A DNA stretch of 64,000 nucleotides from Streptomyces cinnamoneus (GCF_002939475.1 NZ_PKFQ01000001.1:1426001-1490000), one strand, 5' to 3'; counted from the first letter of the stretch, positions 46,409 through 55,430 are shown. Notes: generated from the letters alone by a model not told the origin. Made by a program: numbers and translations.

Positions 46409-47173
46409 CTAGAAGCGCCCGGCGCCCAGGTCGCGGGAGACGGCGCGGGCACAGTCGCGTACCGCCGCCACCAGTCCGGGCCGCAGCTCGCCGCCCTCGC
46501 AGACGCGCTCGACCGCGCCGGTGACGCCGACCGCGCCCACCGGCATCCGCCGCCGGTCGTGGATGGGGGCGGCGACCGACGCCACGCCCGCCCAGGTCTC
46601 CTCGACGTCCGCCGCCCAGCCGCGGGCGCGGGTCAGGTCGAGCACGCCCTCCAGGTCGGGCAGGTCGGTCACGGTGCGGGAGGTGAACGCCTCGCGGCCG
46701 GTCTCGGTCACCTCGGCGTGGGCGACGGGGTCGTAGGCGCACAGCACCTTGCCCAGCGCGGTGCTGTGCAGCGGCTGCATCGCGCCGACCTCCAGCACCT
46801 GGCGGCTGTCGTCGGGCCGGAAGACGTGGTGGATGACGAGCACGCCCTGCTGGTGCAGCACGCCGAGGTAGACGCTCTCCCCGCTGGAGCGGGCCAGGTC
46901 GTCGGCCCAGACCAGGGCGCGGGCCCGCAGCTCGTGCACGTCCAGGTAGCTGTTGCCCAGCCGCAGCAGCTCGGCCCCCAGCTGGTAGCGCCCGGAGGCC
47001 GGGTCCTGCTCGACGAACCCCTCCTGCTGGAGGGTCCGCAGGATCCCGTGCGCGGTGCCCTTGGCCAGCCCCAGCGCCGAGGCGACGTCGGACAGGCCGA
47101 GCCGCCGCTCTCCCCCCGCGAGCAGCCGCAACATCGCCGCCGCCCGTTCGAGCGACTGGATGGTCCGTGCCAT
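46409..47173 (-). CDS. gylR: IclR-family glycerol operon regulator GylR
   Basis: The ATG at 47173 has a GGAGG seven bases upstream and gives 254 residues, the length of S. coelicolor GylR. The N-terminal HTH is in LGLSDVASALGLAKGTAHGI, and the IclR effector domain follows with MQPLHSTALGKVLCAYDP. GylR represses the glycerol operon and itself and is relieved by glycerol or its phosphate. It sits directly upstream of glpF in the same direction, as in the gyl operon. A palindrome precedes its start. Confidence 0.93.
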   Translation of the reverse strand: MARTIQSLERAAAMLRLLAGGERRLGLSDVASALGLAKGTAHGILRTLQQEGFVEQDPASGRYQLGAELLRLGNSYLDVHELRARALVWADDLARSSGESVYLGVLHQQGVLVIHHVFRPDDSRQVLEVGAMQPLHSTALGKVLCAYDPVAHAEVTETGREAFTSRTVTDLPDLEGVLDLTRARGWAADVEETWAGVASVAAPIHDRRRMPVGAVGVTGAVERVCEGGELRPGLVAAVRDCARAVSRDLGAGRF

Positions 47174-47209
47174 CGAGCAACCTCCTTCATGCCGGGCCGG
47201 GCTGGCTCC

Positions 47210-47226
47210 GTTCGGCATTGCTGAAC
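47210..47226. promoter_or_regulatory. candidate GylR autoregulatory operator
   Basis: GTTCGGCATTGCTGAAC is a 17-base palindrome with one mismatched pair, 37-53 bases upstream of the gylR start. Its complement shares GTTC-nn-CAATGCCGA with the site upstream of glpF. Confidence 0.6.
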
Positions 47227-47400
47227 ACTATCGGCCGATGCCGACCAGCGGATACCGGACAGCAGGGCATGACCATGATCGCTGAAGGTGGTGTCGCCGC
47301 CGAACCGGGACGGGGCCCGCCCGGTCCGGGCCGTGGCGCGCCGGTCCGTACCGTGAAACGCCCTCGGCCCCCGGCGCGCCCGCCCGATACGCTTGCCGCG

Positions 47401-47425
47401 TGCGCCTCTCTGCAGGGAGGGCGCA
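47401..47425 (+). promoter_or_regulatory. leader hairpin upstream of metH
   Basis: TGCGCCTCTC pairs with GGGAGGGCGCA (one bulged base) around a TGCA loop, ending 35 bases before the metH start. It may affect metH translation or be an attenuator element. No B12-box (GCCACTG) typical of cobalamin riboswitches is present. Confidence 0.35.
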
Positions 47426-47460
47426 AAGCCGACAGCCGTCGCACACCCGGGAGCACACCC

Positions 47461-50400
47461 ATGGCCTCGCACACGCCATCGACCGTCCACTCCGCCCGCT
47501 CCGCGCAGCTGCGCGAGGCCCTGGCCACCCGAGTGGTGGTGGCCGACGGCGCGATGGGCACGATGCTTCAGGCGCAGGACCCCAGCCTTGAGGACTTCCA
47601 GCAGCTCGAAGGCTGCAACGAGATCCTGAACGTCACCCGCCCCGACATCGTGCGCTCGGTGCACGAGGCCTACTTCGCGGTCGGCGTGGACTGCGTGGAG
47701 ACCAACACCTTCGGCGCCAACCTCGCCGCCCTCGGCGAGTACGAGATCTCCGACCGCATCTTCGAGCTCTCGGAGGCCGGCGCCCGCGTCGCCCGCGAGG
47801 TCGCCGACGAGTTCACCGCCGGCGACGGCCGCACCCGCTGGGTGCTGGGGTCCGTCGGCCCCGGCACCAAGCTCCCCACCCTCGGCCACGCCGCCTACCC
47901 CGTGCTGCGCGACGCCTACCAGCGGAACGTGGAGGGCCTGGTCGCCGGCGGCGCCGACGCCGTCCTCATCGAGACGACCCAGGACCTGCTCCAGACCAAG
48001 GCCTCCGTCGTCGGCGCCCGGCGCGCCATGGAGGCGGCCGGTGTGGACCTGCCCCTGCTGGTCCAGGTGACCGTCGAGACCACCGGCACGATGCTCCTCG
48101 GCTCCGAGATCGGCGCCGCGCTCACCGCCCTGGAGCCGCTCGGCATCGACATGATCGGGCTGAACTGCGCCACCGGCCCGGCCGAGATGAGCGAACACCT
48201 GCGCTATCTCTCCCGGCACGCCCGCACCCGGGTCTCCGCCATGCCCAACGCCGGTCTGCCGGTCCTCGGCAAGGACGGCGCCCACTACCCCCTGTCGCCG
48301 GCCGAGCTGGCGGACGCCCACGAGACGTTCATCCGGGAGTACGGCCTGTCGCTGGTCGGCGGCTGCTGCGGCACGACCCCCGAGCACCTGCGCCAGGTCG
48401 TCGAGCGGGTGCGCGGCCTGGCCCCGGCCGGGCGCAGCCCGCGCCCCGAGCCGGGCGCCTCCTCGCTCTACCAGACCGTGCCCTTCCGCCAGGACACCTC
48501 GTACCTGGCCATCGGCGAGCGGACCAACGCCAACGGCTCGAAGAAGTTCCGCGAGGCCATGCTGGACGGGCGCTGGGACGACTGCGTGGAGATGGCCCGC
48601 GAGCAGATCCGCGAGGGCGCGCACCTGCTCGACCTGTGCGTCGACTACGTGGGCCGCGACGGCGTCGCGGACATGGCGGAGATCGCCGGGCGCTTCGCGA
48701 CGGCCTCCACGCTGCCGCTGGTGCTGGACTCCACCGAGCCCGCGGTCATCCAGGCGGGCCTGGAGAAGCTGGGCGGCCGGGCCGTGATCAACTCCGTCAA
48801 CTACGAGGACGGCGACGGCCCCGACTCCCGGTTCGCGCGGATCACCCGTCTGGCGGTCGAGCACGGCGCGGCGCTGATCGCGCTGACGATCGACGAGGAC
48901 GGCCAGGCCCGCACCCCCGAGCACAAGGTGGCCGTGGCGGAGCGGCTGATCGCCGACCTCACGGGCAACTGGGGCGTGCGGGAGTGCGACATCATCGTCG
49001 ACTGCCTCACCTTCACCATCGCCACGGGCCAGGAGGAGTCCCGCCGCGACGGCATCGCCACCATCGAGGCGATCCGCGAGCTCAAGCGCCGCCACCCGGA
49101 CGTCCAGACGACGCTGGGCCTGTCCAACATCTCCTTCGGGCTCAACCCTGCGGCCCGCATGGTGCTGAACTCCGTCTTCCTCAACGAGTGCGTGGAGGCG
49201 GGCCTCGACTCGGCCATCGTGCACGCCAGCAAGATCCTGCCCATCGCCCGGCTGGAGGAGGAGCAGCGCGAGGTCGCCCTCGACCTGATCTACGACCGGC
49301 GGCGCGAGGGCTACGACCCGCTGCAGCGCTTCCTGGAGCTGTTCGAGGGCGTGGACACCAAGTCCATGAAGGCGGGCAAGGCGGAGGAGCTGGCCGCCCT
49401 GCCGCTGGAGGAGCGGCTGCGGCGCCGCATCGTCGACGGTGAGAAGAACGGGCTGGAGGCCGACCTCGACGAGGCGCTGACCACCCGCCCGGCGCTCGAC
49501 ATCGTCAACGACACCCTGCTGGAGGGCATGAAGGTCGTCGGCGAGCTCTTCGGCTCCGGTCAGATGCAGCTGCCGTTCGTACTGCAGTCGGCCGAGGTGA
49601 TGAAGAGCGCGGTGGCCCATCTGGAGCCGCACATGGAGAAGAGCGACGCGGAGGGCAAGGGCACGATCGTGCTCGCCACCGTGCGCGGCGACGTCCACGA
49701 CATCGGCAAGAACCTCGTGGACATCATCCTGTCCAACAACGGCTACAACGTCGTCAACCTGGGCATCAAGCAGCCGGTGTCGGCGATCCTGGAGGCGGCC
49801 GAGGAACACCGGGCGGACGTCATCGGGATGTCCGGGCTGCTGGTGAAGTCCACCGTGATCATGAAGGAGAACCTGGAGGAGCTGAACCAGCGCAAGCTGG
49901 CGGCGACCTATCCGGTGATCCTGGGCGGCGCGGCGCTCACGCGCGCGTACGTCGAGCAGGACCTGCACGAGATCTACGAGGGCGAGGTGCGCTACGCCCG
50001 CGACGCCTTCGAGGGGCTGCGCCTGATGGACGCGCTGATCGCGGTCAAGCGCGGGGTGCCGGGCGCGAGCCTGCCGGAGCTCAAGCAGCGGCGGGTGCCC
50101 AAGCGGGAGACGGCCGTCCCGGAGGTGGACGAGCCGCAGGGCGCCGTCCGCTCGGACGTGGCGGTGGACAACCGCGTCCCCGAGCCGCCGTTCTGGGGCA
50201 CCCGGGTGGTCAAGGGCATCCCGCTCAAGGACTACGCGTCCTGGCTGGACGAGGGGGCGCTCTTCAAGGGCCAGTGGGGTCTGAAGCAGGCCCGCGCCGG
50301 CGGTCCGACGTACGAGGAGCTGGTCGAGAGCGAGGGCCGGCCGCGGCTGCGCGGCCTGCTGGAGAAGCTCCACACGGAGAACCTGCTGGAGGCGGCGGTC

Positions 50401-50967
50401 GTCTACGGCTACTTCCCGTGCGTGAGCAAGGGCGACGACCTGATCCTGCTGCATGAGGACGGCACCGAGCGGACCCGCTTCACCTTCCCGCGCCAGCGGC
50501 GCGGGCGGCGGCTGTGCCTGGCGGACTACTTCCGCCCGGAGGAGTCCGGCGAGCGGGACGTCGTGGGCCTCCAGGTCGTCACGGTCGGCTCCCGGATCGG
50601 GGAGGCGACGGCGGAGCTGTTCGCGTCCGACTCCTACCGCGACTACCTGGAGCTGCACGGGCTGTCGGTGCAGCTGGCGGAGGCGCTCGCCGAGTACTGG
50701 CACGCGCGGGTGCGGGCCGAGCTCGGTTTCGCGGGCGAGGACCCCGCGGACGTGGAGGACATGTTCGCGCTGAAGTACCGGGGGGCGCGCTTCTCCCTGG
50801 GCTACGGCGCCTGCCCGGACCTGGAGGACCGGGCGAAGATCGCGGACCTGCTGGAGCCGGAGCGGATCGGGGTGCACCTGTCGGAGGAGTTCCAGCTGCA
50901 CCCGGAGCAGTCGACGGACGCCATCGTGATCCACCACCCCGAGGCGAAGTACTTCAACGCCCGTTAA
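47461..50967 (+). CDS. metH: cobalamin-dependent methionine synthase MetH
   Basis: The ATG at 47461 gives 1168 residues, normal for MetH. The homocysteine domain comes first (VVADGAMGTMLQ) with zinc cysteines in GLNCATGP and VGGCCGTTP. A methyl-THF (pterin) domain follows (YLAIGERTNANGSKKFREAM). The B12 domain has the DVHDIGKN His-on motif (about residue 746), and the activation domain has VYGYFPCVSKGDDL. It transfers a methyl group from methyl-tetrahydrofolate to homocysteine through cobalamin. It is on the plus strand, whereas metH in M. tuberculosis runs with the proteasome genes. Confidence 0.97.
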   Translation: MASHTPSTVHSARSAQLREALATRVVVADGAMGTMLQAQDPSLEDFQQLEGCNEILNVTRPDIVRSVHEAYFAVGVDCVETNTFGANLAALGEYEISDRIFELSEAGARVAREVADEFTAGDGRTRWVLGSVGPGTKLPTLGHAAYPVLRDAYQRNVEGLVAGGADAVLIETTQDLLQTKASVVGARRAMEAAGVDLPLLVQVTVETTGTMLLGSEIGAALTALEPLGIDMIGLNCATGPAEMSEHLRYLSRHARTRVSAMPNAGLPVLGKDGAHYPLSPAELADAHETFIREYGLSLVGGCCGTTPEHLRQVVERVRGLAPAGRSPRPEPGASSLYQTVPFRQDTSYLAIGERTNANGSKKFREAMLDGRWDDCVEMAREQIREGAHLLDLCVDYVGRDGVADMAEIAGRFATASTLPLVLDSTEPAVIQAGLEKLGGRAVINSVNYEDGDGPDSRFARITRLAVEHGAALIALTIDEDGQARTPEHKVAVAERLIADLTGNWGVRECDIIVDCLTFTIATGQEESRRDGIATIEAIRELKRRHPDVQTTLGLSNISFGLNPAARMVLNSVFLNECVEAGLDSAIVHASKILPIARLEEEQREVALDLIYDRRREGYDPLQRFLELFEGVDTKSMKAGKAEELAALPLEERLRRRIVDGEKNGLEADLDEALTTRPALDIVNDTLLEGMKVVGELFGSGQMQLPFVLQSAEVMKSAVAHLEPHMEKSDAEGKGTIVLATVRGDVHDIGKNLVDIILSNNGYNVVNLGIKQPVSAILEAAEEHRADVIGMSGLLVKSTVIMKENLEELNQRKLAATYPVILGGAALTRAYVEQDLHEIYEGEVRYARDAFEGLRLMDALIAVKRGVPGASLPELKQRRVPKRETAVPEVDEPQGAVRSDVAVDNRVPEPPFWGTRVVKGIPLKDYASWLDEGALFKGQWGLKQARAGGPTYEELVESEGRPRLRGLLEKLHTENLLEAAVVYGYFPCVSKGDDLILLHEDGTERTRFTFPRQRRGRRLCLADYFRPEESGERDVVGLQVVTVGSRIGEATAELFASDSYRDYLELHGLSVQLAEALAEYWHARVRAELGFAGEDPADVEDMFALKYRGARFSLGYGACPDLEDRAKIADLLEPERIGVHLSEEFQLHPEQSTDAIVIHHPEAKYFNAR

Positions 50968-50986
50968 CGCCAACGGCGTCCGCTTG

Positions 50987-51029
50987 CCGTAAGCGGCCGG
51001 TCCCGTCTTCGGGGACCGTCCGCTTACGG
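50987..51029 (+). terminator. terminator after metH
   Basis: CCGTAAGCGG-C-CGGTCCC pairs with GGGACCG-T-CCGCTTACGG around a short loop, starting 20 bases after the metH stop codon. Confidence 0.8.
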
Positions 51030-51145
51030 GCGCTTTGCGCACTGTCTGACTTATCGCCGGGCCATTGACCAGGCGAAATCCGCGCTCCTACCGTGGATGA
51101 CGGGGAGAGCGGTGTCCCGCTCGCACCGGGGAGACGGGGTGCGCC

Positions 51146-51334
51146 ATGGCCGGTCGGGAAGCGTCCGGGGACCGGCAGGCGGCCGTGGGGGCACGTCCCC
51201 TCCTCGCCTTCAACCGCGAGCTGTCCGACGAGGAAGTGCGGCAGTTGCAGTCCCGGCATGACGCGATCGGTGCCCTGCTGGAGCCGCCGTCCGCGGACGA
51301 CGACCACTGCCACCACCACCTCCTTCCCGACTGA
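51146..51334 (+). CDS. small peptide, putative RiPP precursor
   Basis: The ATG at 51146 (GGGGAGACGGGGTG upstream) opens a 62-codon frame. The N-terminal part has a helical leader-like segment PLLAFNRELSDEEVRQLQSR. The tail is PPSADDDHCHHHLLPD, rich in Asp and His with a single Cys. It is unlike any housekeeping small protein I know. It lies 46 bases before the HExxH gene in the same direction, after the metH terminator. A leader plus unusual core, next to a protein of a peptide-hydroxylase family, is the layout of a ribosomally made, modified peptide. This role is inferred. Confidence 0.65.
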   Translation: MAGREASGDRQAAVGARPLLAFNRELSDEEVRQLQSRHDAIGALLEPPSADDDHCHHHLLPD

Positions 51335-51380
51335 CCCGGCGGCACGACGGACGCGGACGGAAAAAAGGGGGGCGGTGGAG

Positions 51381-52949
51381 GTGGACAGGCGGCTCGGCGC
51401 GGACGACGCGTTCCTCTCCGACCCCTCCGGCATGGACGCCGTTCTGGCGCGGGGCCGGCCGTTCGGGGACAGCGGCTATCTGCGGGAGCAGACCCAGGCG
51501 GCCTTCACGTTCCGTCTGGAGAAGATGGCCGCCTTCCTCCCGGTGGCCCGCCCCCTGCTGACCGCCCTGGAACGGGCCGGGGAGCCGGCCCGCTACCGGG
51601 TCCTCGGCGATCCCCTCGTGCGCTACGCCCTCCAGCAGCTGCTGACCCGCTTCGTGACGGGCCGCCGGGCCGCGCTGGCCTTCGAGGTGTGCGAGGCGGT
51701 GCTGGCCGAGACCGCGCACCGCCTCACCGCGGGGGCCACGAGCGGCCCCCTGCGCGACGGCTCCCCCGAGGCCCGGCACGTGGGCGACGCCTCCCGCACC
51801 CCCTGGATCTGGGGCGAGGGCCCCCGCGACGACATGTGCGCACGGGCGTTCCGGCACGTCGTCGCGCATGAGTACGGGGGTGCGCCGTGCGCTCCCTCGG
51901 CCGGTGACGTCGTCATGCTGCGCAAGGCGACCCGGCTCCTCGGCGAGATCCTCCCGGAGACCTCCCGCAGTGCCCTCGGCCACGCCCACGTCGTCGGCGT
52001 CACGCCCGGGGTCGGCGCGTGGCGGGGAAAGTCCTCCAGCTCCCAGTTCCGCCTCGCGGGGGCCGTCTTCCTCAACCGCAGGATGTTCCGGAACCCGTGG
52101 TGGGTGGCCGAGGCCCTGTTGCACGAGTGCCTGCACCAGAAGCTCTACGACTTCCGCCACGCCCATTCCCTGCTGGCCCGCGACGCCCGGGGCACCGGGG
52201 GCGGCACGGCCGGCGGGCTGCTGGACGAGCTGCGCAAGGTGGTGGCCCTGTGGAACTCCCCCGGCCTGGAGGCGGGGAACCTGTGGGACGCCCAGCGGGC
52301 GGTGGCTGCGTTCCACGTGTACGTCCACGTGGCGCTCTTCTCCACGCTCGCCGAGCGGCGCGCCCCGGAGCTGCGTGCCGTCTACGGTCCGCCGGACGCC
52401 CCGTGCGCGATGACGCCCAGCCGCACGGCGTTCGAGCGCGCCCACTATCTGGGCGAGGGCCTGCGTTCGGTGTGCTGGGCCGAGCTGGGACCGGCGGGCC
52501 GGCGCATGGTCGACTGGCTGAGTTCCGTCCTGGGCGCCGTCGATCCGGCGCCCCCTCCCCCGGGGTCCTCGCTGCACCTGCTCCTGGACCGCTATCTCGC
52601 GGAGGCGCGGCGGATCGAGAAAGTCCCGCCCGCCGGGGCGCTGGTGCAGCGGCTGGCGGCCCTGCGCGAGGCGGAGGTCGACTCCACCCGGGCGGTGCTG
52701 ACCGGTCTGGGCGCCCAGGAGCAGCTCGACGTTCTGGGGTGCGTTCCGGCGCAGCCCTCCGCCCAGGACGAGGGCGCGGCGTTCGCCGAGACCCGGCGCC
52801 TCATCGCCGACACGCTGCTGCGGCTCGCGCCCGACGGGTACAGCCTCAACTCGCTGTGTCCGGCCGCCCGGGTCCCGCCGGACGAGATGGTGCGGCAGAT
52901 GGTGGAGGCGTCCAGCCGCGAGCTGGCCGTGGCGGGGGGCCTGGCGTAG
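51381..52949 (+). CDS. HExxH motif protein, candidate alpha-ketoglutarate-dependent peptide beta-hydroxylase
   Basis: The GTG at 51381 sits eight bases after an AAGGGGGG site; GTG at 51375 is an alternative. The product has 522 residues. His248, Glu249 and His252 form HECLH within WVAEALLHECLHQKLYDFRH, and a downstream FHVYVH (His312, His316) could supply further ligands. An Arg/His-rich C-terminal helical region follows. This matches the HEXXH-domain family found beside RiPP precursors (TIGR04267 as I recall), members of which hydroxylate peptide residues with iron and alpha-ketoglutarate. No radical SAM or transporter gene is adjacent. Start choice moderately uncertain. Confidence 0.8.
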   Translation: MDRRLGADDAFLSDPSGMDAVLARGRPFGDSGYLREQTQAAFTFRLEKMAAFLPVARPLLTALERAGEPARYRVLGDPLVRYALQQLLTRFVTGRRAALAFEVCEAVLAETAHRLTAGATSGPLRDGSPEARHVGDASRTPWIWGEGPRDDMCARAFRHVVAHEYGGAPCAPSAGDVVMLRKATRLLGEILPETSRSALGHAHVVGVTPGVGAWRGKSSSSQFRLAGAVFLNRRMFRNPWWVAEALLHECLHQKLYDFRHAHSLLARDARGTGGGTAGGLLDELRKVVALWNSPGLEAGNLWDAQRAVAAFHVYVHVALFSTLAERRAPELRAVYGPPDAPCAMTPSRTAFERAHYLGEGLRSVCWAELGPAGRRMVDWLSSVLGAVDPAPPPPGSSLHLLLDRYLAEARRIEKVPPAGALVQRLAALREAEVDSTRAVLTGLGAQEQLDVLGCVPAQPSAQDEGAAFAETRRLIADTLLRLAPDGYSLNSLCPAARVPPDEMVRQMVEASSRELAVAGGLA

Positions 52950-52961
52950 GGGGTGGTGCGG

Positions 52962-52992
52962 GCACCCACCGGCCTGGCCGGCCGGCGGGTGC
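52962..52992. terminator. bidirectional terminator between HExxH gene and GH31 gene
   Basis: GCACCC-A-CCGGCC pairs with GGCCGG-C-GGGTGC around a 5-base loop, between the two convergent stop codons. Confidence 0.65.
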
Positions 52993-53001
52993 GGGGGCCG
53001 G

Positions 53002-55263
53002 CTATCCGGCCCGCAGGGCGAGGGTGAAGGCGCGGTCGGTGGACCGGGCCGCGGTCTTGACCTTCACGGCGCCGCCGCGGTCGTCCCGGTCGTACCACCA
53101 GCCCTGCCCGGCCCGGTCGAAGGCGTCCTCCGACTCCAGGCGGGGCAGGGCGCTCCCCTCCAGGGTCACGGCCTGCGGCGCGGTGGCCGCGTGCACGGTG
53201 AAGTGGTAGGGCCGTGCCGTCTGCTTGCCGCGGAAGTCACCGAGGGAGGCGCCCAGTTCCAGGGTGACGTCGCCCTTGCCCGTCTCGGGTGCGCGCACCG
53301 TGAGGCGCTGCTGGGCGTAGGCGCCGGTGCGGTGGGCGCGGGTCACGCCGTCGTCCTCGTAGAGGGTGAAGGAGGAGGTGCCCCGGGGGTAGACGTCCCA
53401 GGCCAGGGGCGAGTCGGCGGTGCGGTCCTCGTGCGAGCGGATGCCCGGCCACATCGGGATGTTCGCGCCGGCCTTCACGAAGAGCGGCAGCGTGTCCAGC
53501 GGGGCGCGGTAGCCGTCGACGGTCGTCGGGCCCTGGTACGTGCGGCCGGTCCAGTAGTCGGTCCAGGTGCCCTCGGGCAGGTAGATGCCGTCGCGGACGC
53601 CGGAGTCCTCGTAGACGGGTGCCACGAGGAAGTACTCGCCGGAGAGGAACTCGTACTTGGCCGCGTCGGAGGCCGCCTTGGGGTCGTGCGGGTACTCGAG
53701 GGCGAGGGGCCGTACGGGGCCCACACCGGTCCGGGTCGCCTCGGCCGCGTAGGAGTACATGTAGGGCAGCAGCGATTCCTTGAGCTTCAGGTACTTGCGG
53801 TTGATCGAGGTGTAGGGCTCGCCGTAGCGGAAGGGCTGCTTGTCGCTGGGCGCCCAGCCGTCCATCGTCATGACGGCGGGCAGGAACGTCTTCCATTGCA
53901 GGTCACGTACGTACGTCCGGGGGCTGCCGCCGAAGATGCCGTCGACGTCGCCCGTCGTGTAGGCCAGGCCCGACATGGTGGCGCCGGCGTAGGTGGGGAT
54001 CTGCCAGCGGATGTACTCCCAGGAGCCCTTCTGGTCGCCGGACCACTGGACGCCGCAGCGCTGGGCGCCGGACCAGCTTTCGGGGGCCCAGGTGAAGCCG
54101 CGGGCGTCGCTGTTGTCCTCGATGCCCTTGTAGGCGTCCTTGCAGCCGTCGAGAGCGAACTTGTAGCCGTCGCCGACCCAGGCGACGTCGAGTTTGGCGA
54201 CCCGCTGGCCGGCCTTCACCTGGTCGGCGAGCTTCGTCAGGCCGTCCTCGGTCCACAGGCCCATCTTCATTCCGCGGCCGGCGAGGCCCTTGTTCGTCTC
54301 GCCCAGGTTCTCGTAGCCGCAGCCGTAGCCGTCGTTGACGAGCATCCAGCCGAGCGGCAGGTCGTGGGCGACGTAGCCGTCGGCGACCTTCAGGGCGTCC
54401 AGGGTGTGGCGTTCGCCGCGGTTCTTGTTGTGCAGGTAGCAGTCCGAGTCGCCGATCTCCAGGCCGTAGACGGGCGGCAGGAAGGGGCGGCCGGTCAGCC
54501 GGGTGTACTTCCCGATGACGTCCTTCGCGGAGTCCCCCGCGAAGTAGTAGGCGTCGAACCGCCGCTCCCGCTCGGTCGCCGTGACGGGGTCGCCGAAGGA
54601 GTACGTCCCGGGGGCGTAGGTGTTGCGGTAGACGCCGTACCCGGCCGACGACAGGTAGAAGGGCACGGAGTTGGGGTGGCCGCCGTCGTCCCAGTTGTAG
54701 TCGACGCCGACCTCGACGGTCTTGCCGCGGTGCGAGGTGTTGCCGCGCCCGTTCTGCATGCCGGCGCCGTAGAACTGCTCGTCCGCGCCGCGCGCCAGCG
54801 TCTGGGTCGTCTTGTCCGCGGCCCAGGTCAGGCCCTTCGTCTCGGCCCATATCCGGCTGCCGTCGGCCCGGTGCAGGGCGAAGCGCAGGGGGCTCTTGTA
54901 CGCGCGCAGGGTGACGGCGGCGGTGCTCAGCTCGTAGCGGTCGCCCTTGTCCTTCCAGCGGGTGGCCGGGGGCGGGCCCTGGCGCAGCACGATGTCCTTG
55001 CCGGTGGGGTCGGTGAAGTGGCCGTCCGGCGCCAGCTCCAGGCGGAACGTCTCGGGGGTCACGAAGCTGACGCGCGCCTCGGCCTGGCCGGCCCGCAGGT
55101 GGAAGACGGGGCCGGCCGTGGAGAAGCCGGTGACGTCGCCCACGGTCTCCTCGGCGGTGGACGCCCGTGCGCCGCCCACCGGGCCGGCCGTGGCCGTCAG
55201 CACGCCCAGGAGGACGGCTGCGATCACCGCTCTCAGCCGTCGTGTTCGCGTTCGCGTAGTCAT
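53002..55263 (-). CDS. secreted glycoside hydrolase family 31 protein
   Basis: The 753-residue protein has a basic start and an export signal (AVIAAVLLGVLTATAGPVGG). The GH31 barrel includes FYGAGMQNGRGN, VYGLEIGDSDCYLH, the nucleophile region RVAKLDVAWVGDGY and acid/base region TTGDVDGIFGGSPRTYVRDL. C-terminal beta domains follow (FVKAGANIPMWPG, SSFTLYEDDGVTR). It hydrolyses alpha-linked sugars outside the cell; the sequence resembles the alpha-galactosidase/N-acetylgalactosaminidase-like branch, but the substrate is uncertain. Confidence 0.87.
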   Translation of the reverse strand: MTTRTRTRRLRAVIAAVLLGVLTATAGPVGGARASTAEETVGDVTGFSTAGPVFHLRAGQAEARVSFVTPETFRLELAPDGHFTDPTGKDIVLRQGPPPATRWKDKGDRYELSTAAVTLRAYKSPLRFALHRADGSRIWAETKGLTWAADKTTQTLARGADEQFYGAGMQNGRGNTSHRGKTVEVGVDYNWDDGGHPNSVPFYLSSAGYGVYRNTYAPGTYSFGDPVTATERERRFDAYYFAGDSAKDVIGKYTRLTGRPFLPPVYGLEIGDSDCYLHNKNRGERHTLDALKVADGYVAHDLPLGWMLVNDGYGCGYENLGETNKGLAGRGMKMGLWTEDGLTKLADQVKAGQRVAKLDVAWVGDGYKFALDGCKDAYKGIEDNSDARGFTWAPESWSGAQRCGVQWSGDQKGSWEYIRWQIPTYAGATMSGLAYTTGDVDGIFGGSPRTYVRDLQWKTFLPAVMTMDGWAPSDKQPFRYGEPYTSINRKYLKLKESLLPYMYSYAAEATRTGVGPVRPLALEYPHDPKAASDAAKYEFLSGEYFLVAPVYEDSGVRDGIYLPEGTWTDYWTGRTYQGPTTVDGYRAPLDTLPLFVKAGANIPMWPGIRSHEDRTADSPLAWDVYPRGTSSFTLYEDDGVTRAHRTGAYAQQRLTVRAPETGKGDVTLELGASLGDFRGKQTARPYHFTVHAATAPQAVTLEGSALPRLESEDAFDRAGQGWWYDRDDRGGAVKVKTAARSTDRAFTLALRAG

Positions 55264-55395
55264 GACGGCGTGGATAGTCCACCCGACGTGTACACGACCA
55301 TGGACGGACGCACCGCGCGCGTGGACTTATGGCACCCGCTTCCCGCCGGCGTGCCGTGCCCGGGCCGCCGACGGGGGTCGGGCCGCGAAGAGAGC

Positions 55396-55430
55396 GGGGC
55401 GTTCCCCCCTACTTGCGGGAGGAACGCCCC
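55396..55430 (-). terminator. terminator after mshC
   Basis: GGGGCGTTCC and its complement GGAACGCCCC flank a 15-base loop, 29 bases past the mshC stop codon. Confidence 0.75.

Noticed and set aside
47174..47460. Possible cobalamin riboswitch before metH
   Set aside because: No B12-box or adenosylcobalamin aptamer core could be found; only a simple hairpin is present.
46708..51042. A 1444-codon minus-strand open frame antisense to metH
   Set aside because: It is a GC-bias shadow of metH and gylR; its translation is repetitive Arg/Ala/Gly/His sequence with no family.
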